This document shows, piece by piece, positions 43,895-55,800 of a stretch of 64,000 nt of DNA (positions are counted from its first letter, which is position 1; every line of letters starts with the position of its first letter). Below the pieces are notes generated by a model that saw only the letters and a program-made list of their open reading frames with translations, ran no database searches and was not told the origin of the DNA. The translations under genes and the position numbers were made by a program. This DNA comes from Aricia agestis (lineage: Eukaryota; Arthropoda; Insecta; Lepidoptera; Lycaenidae): NCBI RefSeq assembly GCF_905147365.1, contig NC_056420.1, positions 2,428,001 to 2,492,000 of the forward strand, written 5' to 3'.

Positions 43895-46800
43895 TTATGA
43901 GTCGCCGCTGTCGACCGGTAGAAACTGTTGCTGAGCGACCGAAGACAGCACCATGTCTATGGGCTTGGTATCATCGTACAAGGATGGCGCTTCACAGAGT
44001 ATGGCAAAGGTACCAACGATGGACGCGATGGTGAAAATCCAGAGGAACAGTCTGTCTAAGACCATGGCGACGAAACCCCAGTCTTGATCTTCCTGTTAGA
44101 AAAATGTATTATTCATTTCATATTCATATTCATTATGCTATGTGGCATAACCTAAAACGTAAGCGCAATTAGACCTATTTACAGGGTTAGATACTTCTAT
44201 ACAATAGTAAATGATACTACCTAAGGGTATGTGTTTCTTATATAGAACTCACTGTGAAAGTGGCAGCAATGAAGAAGTAAAAATTTGCCCATAAAATAAT
44301 TTAAAAGAAAGTATAAAGTTCAAACGACCCCTAAGTATTATAAACTTAGTTTTGTTACATCCTATATAAGGAAAAAGTATCTCAATAACAGCTATCTTAA
44401 AAAAAAAACTCGTATAATTGAATAAACAAAACGAACTAAATAAGTTGCAACAATTACCAACATTTTTTAATATCTTCTTAGATATTAAAAAATGTTGGTA
44501 ATTGATGCAACACCACAAAATTGTTTAATTAAAGAAAACTCATAAAAGTCCCAAGTGTGAGAGTAATAACGCCAATCAAACAAGTTGGTCTGGGTTTAAT
44601 AGAATTTCTTTCGATTGCGGTGTCACTTAACAGAACCGACATCAAGAATTCAATATTGTACGTTTACTTTGGTACGGCCAAATTCCATATAAGTAGGAAG
44701 TGAAAACATTACTGGAATATATTTTCCGAGTTTATTTCACTGGAAATACGAGTAAGTTTAATTTTGGATCTGGAATAAAATTCTTTTGGAATTGGCATTG
44801 ACAAACGAAACACACCGTGAAAAAAAAAGACGGGTTGCACTCCGCGAGTGCCGGCAGAAGTGAAAACTTGATTATTAACGCTGTGCATTTTTTACCCATT
44901 TTTTATGAAAATCGATTTTAAAAAAAACGATTTTTTTTTAATTTAGTCATCGAAATTCTTACAATCGATTAAACTTTTAACCCATTTTTTATAAAAGTCG
45001 ATTTTTAAAAAATCGATTTTTTTAATTAATCGAAACCCTTACAATCGATTCAAAAATATCGACAATCGAAAAAAACAATCGAGTGTTCGATTAATCGATT
45101 TCGATGTTACAACACTACTCTCCAACCGTCTTATGGTTTTTCGATCAGCACGAGAATCTGACGCGAGTTTCACAGTTTTTACCCATCCCACAAAAGTGCT
45201 CAACGCCGCTAAAGAAGTTTTCACTTCAAAAAACTAAGATTGACTTACCGCATTAAACTCGTCCTGACGTTGCATGTGGTGCTGTATGAACATGACATTG
45301 TGAATGGCTTTCTCCAACTCAAACGGATACTTCTTCCTTGGAGTGATATCACTCAAAGAATCATCCAAACCGGACATCACCGACGGGAGACCGTTGTATC
45401 CAGCCCCAAGACTGCCCAAAGCGCCGACCAAACCACTGAATCTAAAACAAAGAACTTAATAAATTCAATTTTCGATTCGAGCACTTAAGGAATTTTAATA
45501 TTTGAGTAGTTATGCGGACTTGAATATTTGCATTTTAATTGTGCTTACGAACTCTGGTATTACAAACTTTTCAAACAAAGCGATGGAATCATCACAATAG
45601 AATAAGTAGGATTTAAAAGTAAATTACAATATAAGTGAAAACAGACAAATATTTGCTATATTGTCTGTTTTAACTTACATTGTCATTTATAATTTTAATA
45701 TTTTCTGAAAAATTTACAGAAAAATATTATTATTACGATTTTCAAATGAAATATTATTTAACAAACCTGTTAGTTGCAGTAGTAGAATGCAATCCATTGC
45801 AGCCTCCCTGCATATGATGGCGAATAGAATCAGGGCTTGAAGCGTTCGAGTTAGTCTGCTCGGCGGCAGCTAGAGCATCTTTGAATTTATTCTTCTTCAT
45901 GCTTCTTCCAATTATCTTCTGTGCAGCTAAATCTCGTAACAGATCCTTGGGCACACGCATCAGAAGCAGCTTCGGCAGCTTCGTTATAAACACCGTTCTC
46001 ACCCAAGGCGCCATTTTATGCGTACTCGGCTTTCGATAGTGCACGTTCAAGATTATAATCGTAATTACTACTGATAGTCCGACTAGCAACATGGTAAATA
46101 GAAGGTATTTTCCCAACAAAGGTAGCGCTAGAGACGTCGACGGTATGATTTCGGATATTAGAAGGAAGAACATCGTTTGCGAAAGTAGGATGGAAATGCT
46201 CAAAGCGATCTTTTCACCTGAGTCAGCTGGTAAATAAAACACGAGAACCGATAGGTACGATATTCCGACGCAAGGGACTATCAGGTTTACAGTGTAAAAT
46301 AATGTCTTCCGTCGTAATGTTATGTTGAAGAAGATATCTGGAACAAGAATTTTATTTTAAAGAAACCTGTAAAAAATATTAGGTTTAGGGCTAAACAATA
46401 AATAAAATATCAATCTTATCTCTTTATACGAGCAATTCTTGTATAAGTATATACAATGGGCATTGTCCAAAAAAAATCACATGTACTTTTTATATTTTTT
46501 TTTTCCTTAAAATAGGGTATTTTAAGAATATAAATTAAATAATGTTGAAATTCATTGGCTAGTTTTTTCTCAATAAATTTTTAAAGTTTCGCTCTGACGT
46601 CATCATCGCCCGCCAATTGACCTCTGCATATGGTTTAAATTTCCTTTCAATCTTATTTTTAATGGCTGGTTCGTCAAATGCAAGTTCTCATTATGTAAAA
46701 GCTGATACGAGAAGCTTACCAAAAGTTCGAAACGTAATGTTGGTCGAATTTATTGCTAATTTACGCCATTGAAGGTCAAACAATGGTTAAACGTATTTGT

Positions 46801-49800
46801 TCAAAAATACAAGTAACTAATGGGTATTTTTTTCGTTTATATACAGAAAAACGATCACTGACCTTATTCCTCGAAATGTTTTTGTAATGAGCAAAATTAA
46901 AAAAAAATGGACAATCCCCATTGGAATCTCGGAATCGGCTCCAACCATTTTCATGAAATTTAGTATATAGGCCGTTTCGGGGGTGATAAATCGACGTAGT
47001 TTTTCGTGTTTTATTGAATACCGAGCAAAGCTCAGTCGAAAAGCTGGTGTTTATATAAAACTTGTAAGTACGTATTCATTACATTATGTAAAAAGTTAAT
47101 TTTTGTAAGTACTTAAATAACATATATATAAACGTTACTTAATTCGCTCTCAAGAATAATAATATGATACTCTTTAACGAGGATGTAGAATCAGAAAAGC
47201 CTGGCTTAAATCTTATCCCGAATGATAATGGCGGCAATATTTATGAAAAATACAATACGATGAATCACAATGAACTTAAAATGCGTGTTTTATTTCGTAT
47301 GTAAAATTTACGAGAGTTGGTTAATGTCGTTCCGTGTTACTGAAGGGACACATTTTAAACACGCCATTAATTTACATGAGCGTAAACGTAAATTTTATCT
47401 TATTAATACAGTTTTTCGGTACAAAAAGTTGTATCTGAAAGCTATTGACTTTTATTTATATCTTCGAATTTTTTCGTACCAAACTGATTTTTACCCGACT
47501 GCCAGGAGGGTTATGTGCTTAGCGCGTATCTTGTATGTTTGTAATATTCTTTTTACGTCTTTATTTTACTTTATTTATATTATAGTAATGATCTGAAAAT
47601 CTAAATAACCTTGAACTCTTTATGTCATAAAATTATTTAAAGGGTTCTTCAGAAAAGATTTGGTAGTATTATGAAATAAGATAAAATCAAATCATTTCGA
47701 TCAGAATTTAAATGCTTTTGAGAAAAATATCCTTATTAACAGACTAACCTACCTTAGTTGAGGTTCTATTATATAGATTTAATTTAACTCAGATTTGTAT
47801 CACGGCTGTCAGCTTGTCTACCCAAAAATATATTTAAAAAGCGACATTTTCCTTCCAATACATCGTCGCTAAGTTGGTGAGACCATAAATAACAACAGGG
47901 TGCTCTTATCTATGCTAAATTACAGCGCTTTATCGTCACCTCAAACAGGTTAAACGCTTGTTTTGTTAATACCCAGCAGCGTCCTGAATACTGATACACG
48001 TTGATTGATCCTGAGGGAACCGTTTTATTATAATTCGGGATAATCCCGTGTAAATAGGTTATAGGGTAAATACTTTTAGCGTTTCGTGGTCGTTAGGTTT
48101 TATGGGCGTAGGTATGATCATTACCTCGCTGATATTAGTATCATAAACGTTTTTGGTATTTTGTAGAATCCATCATTTGTGACTCCCAAAAGATCATTAC
48201 GAGAAGAAAGTTTGACTGGAGCTAATAAATCATCAAGTAGTAGAACCAATTGGTGAATAAGAATTTTTTATTGTAACTATCTAAAATTCTATTTAAACTC
48301 CTATATTATATCCCTTTTCCTCAAACGTTTTTGCATATCTAAAAAATCCAACGACTAGAAATGTCACAAGATTATCCAAATTAATTCGCACTTGTAAATC
48401 CTTTGTTACTTTAATTTCTGCTTACCTGGATATGGCTCCTGGCAGCAGGGGTAGTACCGCTCGTGTCTCTCCGCTGGCACTCCCAGGATGTCCCATTCTA
48501 CCGACGGATAGTACTCCCGCAGATCTATACCCACTTTCACCATGTCTCCTTCCTTCTGGTTGATATGTTTCAAGTCGATCTGTTACAAAAACATGATAAA
48601 AATCTTTTCAATCATATAATACATCATAACTTGAAAAAACTTCCCGTTTTTTTGCTCAACTGTGAATTATATGTATAGCCAGATATATTAGCTAGGTTAC
48701 GAAGTAGATAAGTTACAAGTTTTATAAAAATAATAAGAAAAAAATTAGTTATTGTCCGTATGTTACGAAATGTTACTTATTCGATTCTTCCACTCACGTC
48801 TTCAATTTCTTCAATCGTTGCTTATTTAAAAAACGTAACAGTTTTTTAAATAAGAAACGATTTTTTTAATGTTTTTGCAATTGTCTCGTAGGCTGGAAGG
48901 AACAGAAAGTTTTTATTGGAAGATATCACAATATTCGCAGAACCAAATTTACTTTGAAAAGCATTACAACAAAAAAGTACGTCATCAATGTACCTGATCA
49001 CCATCGTAGCTCCAAGATCCAAACTTCAAGAAGCAAGTTTGTTGGTCGAATGGAAAATAGCGAACATCGATTTCACATGAGGACTTGAAAATAGCTGGTG
49101 GCGTCCACAAAACTTTGCCGGTGTGATGAAGTACAGCTTTTGTCATTGTTGTTACCACGTATTCTCCATCAGCGCTAAGTGAAAAAAAACTCTTTCTTTA
49201 TTAATTGTTTGTATAAATCTTTCAACGTCTAAAGTAAACAAAATTTTGGTCTTTCATAAGATATACCATAAAACGTTGTTCTAAAACAACCAAAGAAAGG
49301 TTACGAAGATTGAAACTTAAAACAGAACGAAACGTAAACAATTTAGCTTTAATCAACACATAAAACATTAAAAGACGAAGATATATTGCGAGAATATCCA
49401 GCAAATGAAAAATGGCACCAAAATAGACGGGATCGTTTAAAAACAAAACAAAAAACAAAAATCCCAATTCCGACCCCAAGCCCACATTTGGAATTTGAAA
49501 ATTAAATGAATTCTCCAATCCAATCGCTTTGATAAATACGAATTCATTTAGAGAGATACGTGTTGAGAACAATTTATTTTCCGGACAGATGGCATGAAAA
49601 CGGCGCAGAACGCCTCCTGTCCTATCCATTTCATAAATCCCGCCATTTGAAAATACGTGCGCGTTAGGGATCCATACCATAATATATCTTCACGGCCTCC
49701 CATACGTAACAGTTGCTGTATAACCATCAAAAGGCAGCTCACACGTAAATGGGCGAACGTCGACAACATTTTCGGCACAAATCACGAGAGCCGGCGTGAA

Positions 49801-52800
49801 ATTGTTTTAAAGACACTGTTTTTAATGTGTGATAGACATAACAAAAAGTTAATGATTATAAATAATATCATTAGGTATTGGTAATTTTAAAACATATTTT
49901 GCTTAAATTCCGAATAATTAATCGCCAGATAGACCTTGCGTATAATCTTGATAGTCATTATGTTAATCATGGCTGATTAATTACTTGACTACCAATTTTC
50001 CCGAAAATACGTTCCGGAGAATTATGAATATGCATCTCACTCTCCTCTAATTCTTCTAATTTAAGGCAGACACCAAATCGGCATGGCGTAAGATTGGTCG
50101 CACGTGCGTCTCTCGTTCCAGTCTATGATTAATAGTTTACCGGTCTGTCTTGACAACATGATGTATCATTTACCAACATTTATTCTGAATACTCTATCAA
50201 TTGCTTGTTCAACTTTGGGTATTGTAAAGGTTAGGTCGATTAACGCTGTTACTTTCTAATTATATTCCACAACCTTCGTAATTTTTTTAAATATTATCAG
50301 CACCATTTGTAAATTTGCATTATAATAATAGTAGAATCAATAGCGGTTTAATTCGGTAAGCTTCATTCTAATCTCTGCCCTAGACTTAAAATAATATTTC
50401 AGGAATTTTCCAAATCGGTTTAGCCGCTCTCGAATTTAAGTAACACTAACAAAATTCAAAATTCATTTTTATTTTTAATTTTTTTTTATTAAATTCATCA
50501 TTGTTGACACTGTCACTATCAACAAAGAAATAATGAGGAAAATTAATTTCATTGATTGTACCACTTTACTCGACTGCTCCCGTGTAACCTAATTACAGAG
50601 TCAACATCAGCTTGAAACGAGCCACCACTAATTTCCGTACGCAATCATGTTCTCTCAAAATATTGTTCAAAGAGTTGCGAAGCCGATTACCATACCCTCC
50701 ACATTAATTATATTTTACAAGAATATAATGCTAAAATTATTCAAAGGTTTTAACTTTACGCCACGCTCATTAAAACCGTATATTAAATACTTATCTGGAG
50801 TCATTTTACGGGGAAATTCGTCGTCGTTATTCTTTATGTCTATCTAATTCTTTTCGCTAGATTTAACGTGCCGTAACTTTTTAGATTTTATCCAGTGGTG
50901 GGTACCTATTTAATGTTTTCTTAGAATATTTTTTATCATAGTAGTTTTTATTAGCACGACATTTCAGTAAAACAATAAACTTACTTTATCTATACAGGGT
51001 GTAACAAAAATAAGTGATAATACTTTAGGGTGTGTACGTGTTCCTGGTAGAGAGTTCACTGTGAAAGTAGCAGCGCTGAAAGACGAAATTATTTTTTTTA
51101 CTTTTGTATGGACAAGGGCCCGAGCGTTACGAGTTTCCCCATACAAAAGTGAAAAAAAATTTTGGTCTTTCAGCGCTGCTACTATCACAGTGAACTCTCT
51201 ACCAGGAACATGTACACACCCTAAAGTATTATCACTTATTTTTGTTACACACTGTATAAATGAAGTTGAATTTTAAAATTTGTTAGTCTTGCTAAAAATC
51301 GAGAACGGCTGAACCGATTTTGCTGATTTTAGTCTTGAAATATTTGAGGAAGTCTAATGAAGGTTTATACGGTAGAAAATTGATGAGTTAAGTTATAACA
51401 AGTTTACGGGTTATTTAGTTCTTAGGATCACCTTAATTTGCGTCGCCCTCTTCAGATTTTTTAATTAAAGTTTTACAGAACTAAAACTTGGACACTTTAT
51501 AATTATTTATATCTTTCAACTACATTAAAAGATAAGGAATACACGGTTCCAAAGTTAAAAAAGATGTAGAAAAACGTCCAATCAGTTGTTTCAACAAGAC
51601 GGCCCGCCTATTCGAATATATAATCCGAATTCCGAGTATCGTACGGATTACACAGTCGAACAATTTCGAAAGCGATTCATCGTATAAACAATTCGCTTCA
51701 TTGGCCAACATCCTGTATAATTGGCATTGCAGAACTTAGTTGAACATTAGTATTGTATTGTTCACTTGTTTCCCCAGCGGGGCTAAAATGGTCGCATTTA
51801 GCAATTCCTCTCAATCAATTCAGCAAATGAATTGTCAAAACTGTCAAACTGACAAATGTCAAATTAGTACGAATTACTACAGACCGACAAGGCTTTTTAT
51901 GAACGTGAGCGGGAGCGCTTCACTTAAGGAGAACTGTCATAAAATGACGTTTTTGTATGATGGCAGCATTAGTTCCTTTTTTCGCCACGTTCATATAAAG
52001 CCTTGTCAATCTGTAGACATGAATTGCAAGCAGAGTGACCATTTGCAATTTTAAGAAAGTGAATCATGTTACGATTCATATAATGATTCTACAAAGCGAC
52101 CATTTTAGCCCCACTGGTGTCGATTTTGATTCAGTTTCAGTTGCAAGTTGGTATAGTGTGTTGTATGTCATGTTATTTCATTGAACCTGATGCTATGTAG
52201 TCGTTTCTGTTAAATCTTTACTGTTAACTATCATACCCTTATTATCTTCTTCTAAACTTGCTGTACATAATTTGTATATATAGTACATATTTGTATAACT
52301 AGATGACGCCCGCAACTCCGTTGCTCCAAAACTAGTTTATCGCGCGGGAACCCTACATTTTCCCGGGACAAAAGTATCCTTTCTCGGGACTCAAAGTTTT
52401 GCTTTTGCTGAAATTTGGCATGGAGATCCATGCCAAATTTCAGCAAAATCGGTTCAGTGTTTTGGGTGTGGAACTGACAGACAGACACACTTTCGCATTT
52501 ATAATATTAGTATGGATAATGGATCTAAAGAAGAGTTATTTTTATGTTGACGTAATACATAACCATTAACCAGCCTCATTTTGAAATGATACGCGACGCA
52601 AAGTTAAAACATCACGGTATTTTTAATCGACTTCCAAAAAGGAGGAGGTTATAAAATATGTTCGTCTGTTTATATATATTTTTTTGTACTTTCAACCATA
52701 ACTTCGCTGTTCGTGGACCGATCTTCATGATTATTTTGTTTTTGTACAGGGTTGAATCCGAGGTAAAGATTCAAGGGAGTAGTTTATAGTTAGGTATTAT

Positions 52801-55800
52801 TTATAATGCATGCAATCAAATATAGTATAACGTATATAGTAGAATAATATTTGACGAGTCACCCAGTGAAAAATAAACTGTTTTACATTTGCGCTTTTGC
52901 TTAATAATTTTGTGCAAACAAAGTCGCGGTAACTTTTAATGTAATACAAAATAAGGGCATTCTCAATTTATCATACCCAGAACCCTAAAAGCATTTGAAG
53001 TGGTTGAGTGTGGGAAAAGTTATTACAAAGTTACAGAAATTATTGGAAAAGCTTTGATGTACGTCAGTCTTCAGGGACTGACAATAATGAAATAATTTTG
53101 TACATGAGGGTACGTAACGAATACCTATGTTGTGTCCATAAAGTTAATATACCTAGCGGAATAGAGAAACAAAGGCCTGAGCAAGAGAGATGTCACAATC
53201 AGTAACACTGCGTGGTAAAAAGTTACGTGTGATACATGACATCAGCACTCTTTTTTGACGTCCAGCACGTGCTGCACGTTGACAGTTTAATCTCATAGAA
53301 ATCATGTTCAATCATGCTTGTGTAAGTGTATACGTACACATATTTTTACACACAGATAAAACCAATTTCGGTTTCGTTTGACAGCTCGAGATTGTTTCTC
53401 TATTCCGCTAGGTATATTAACTTTATGGTTGTGTCGAATATCGAAGCAAAGGATTGATACGCGATTGAGGTCTCGATATAACTGAAAGTGAATACATTAA
53501 TATTTGTATAGTCCATTTGGTATATTAAAGTCAAGGGCCTCTATCATGAGCTCTTAAATCCATTCACTTTACGTCGTTATACAGTCAGATAAGGACGTAA
53601 AAAGAATGGATTTAAGAGCTTATGATAGAGGCCCAGTACTATTATACTAGATAAATTTTGGTAGCGTTTTTTATGATAACTTTGAATTTATGAAAGAGTA
53701 AGAGTGAAGCCAAACGAGCGTAATTTTTTTTTTTTTTTTAATGAAATAAGGGGGCAAACGAGCAAACGGGTCACCTGATGGAAAGCAACTTCCGTCGCCC
53801 ATGGACACTCGCAGCATCAGAAGAGCTGCAAGTGCGTTGCCGGCCTTTTAAGAGGGAATAGGGTAATAGGGGAGGGTAGGGAAGGGAATAGTTGAGGGTA
53901 GGGAAGGGAATAGGGTAGGGGTTAGGGGATTGGGCCTCCGGTAAACTCACTCACTCGGCGAAACACAGCGCAAGCGCTGTTTCACGCCGGTTTTCTGTGA
54001 GAACGTGGTATTTATCCGGTCGAGCCGGCCCATTCGTGCCGAAGCATGGCTCTCCCACGTATATTTTGTGAGTCATGATTAGTATAAATCATAATTTACG
54101 CGACTGAAATTATGCATTTTTTGGCTCCTTTAGCTTCACCCTGAGCATGATAAATTTATAATAATCGGCCAAGTGCAAGTCGGGCTCGTGCACGACGGGT
54201 TCCGCACCCTTATAGAGCAAAAATAAGCCAAAAATTTTTTTTTTGTATGGGAGCCACCCTTATTTTTTTTATTTTATTTTAATATTATTATGAAATATTA
54301 AAGTACATATATAACTAAGGACTTTGAGAAAAAATCAACTACCTACCTGTTGCCATTATTAATATAGAGCAAAAAAGGGTAAAAAAATCACGTTTGTTTT
54401 ATGGGAGCCCCTCTTAAATATTAATTTTATTTTGTTTTTAGTACTTGTTGTTATAGCGGCAACAGATATACATAATAATTTGTGAATAATTCAACTCTCT
54501 AGCTATTACCGTTCTTGAGTTACAGCCTGGAGACAGACGGACAGACGAAGTCGATCGAAGTCTCAATAATAGGGTCCCGTTTTTACCCTTTGGGTACGAA
54601 ACCCTAAAAACGATCAGCAACCTGATGAATTGTAGTGATAGGGCGCAACCAAAAGGACACAGTATGGTGAATAACTGTAGTATATCTTTTTAATATATAA
54701 CTATACGCTCATCATTACTAAGCTACTTACTTGTTATACAAGACGATGTCAGGGAGCCAGATATGTTCAGATGGTACATACAGCTCTCTCTGGCCTCCAT
54801 ACTCTAGGGGGTCCCATTTGAACTTGTGATCTTCCCATTCCTGGAACGAGTTCAACTATTGTAAAATTTTAAACAACTTTACGTGTTATGATATGTAAGT
54901 ACTTGAGATTTGAAAATGTCTCATTGGTACACGCCTCCACCCGGGATCGAATCTACACCCTCTCGAGTGCGAACTAAAGGTCTACCCACCCTTTTTTTAC
55001 CAGTGTGATCCAAGTGAGTGGCAGCTAGCGGATCCGACATTTTACGATATCTTCGGGTATGGTCCTCCAGTCTATGCCTTTAGATGTTAAGGCTTGGTGG
55101 AAAGGGGTCACTCAAGCTAGGTGGAGTTTGGAGGGTGTTAAAGAGATATAGTTCTGTACCTAGCAGCTGCCAACCAGTGGAATCGTCAGAACCAATAACC
55201 ATGTCCCACATAGTTACAAGTAACAGGGGAGGGTCAGCGCCGGACAATCCCACTGACCTGCCCGGAGTCCACACTTGAATTTTGAATTATTGTAGTTCAC
55301 GATCACTTGAAAAATAAGAACCAAAACCAACGCAAATGTTTCTCAAGGATATAGTAGAATTTGATCTAACTTTGGGCCAACACTCGCTAAGAAATAGATC
55401 GTTAATTGTTTCATACCCATCTATAATATAAAAATGAGTCGCTGAATGTGTTGCTACTCGTAAGCGCAAAACTCGAGAACGGTTGGACCGATTTCGCTAA
55501 TTCTTTTTTTTTAAATATTCCTTGGAGTACGAGGATGGTTCTTACGGAGAGAAAAATTATAAAAAAAAACTGAAAAAGTCTAAAAACAACACTTTTCTAT
55601 ACTCCCATACAAAAGATTTGTGATGATACTTTAAAGTCAATTTGAACTTTAATACCACTAAACCTAAAATAGACAAATTTCTTTATATATATAAAAATGG
55701 ATTTTCAATTGTGTTAGTAATGCTAAAACTCGAAAACGGCTGAACGGATTGGGCTGATTTTAGTCTTAAAATATTCGTAGAAGCCCAGAGAAGGTTTTAA

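Noticed and set aside
47270..47596. 108-residue + strand frame in a receptor intron
   Set aside because: No motif, biased composition, no splice context on that strand; probably chance in AT-rich DNA.
54935..54985. Possible tRNA-like B box (GGGATCGAATCTACACC)
   Set aside because: No A box or cloverleaf could be folded around it.
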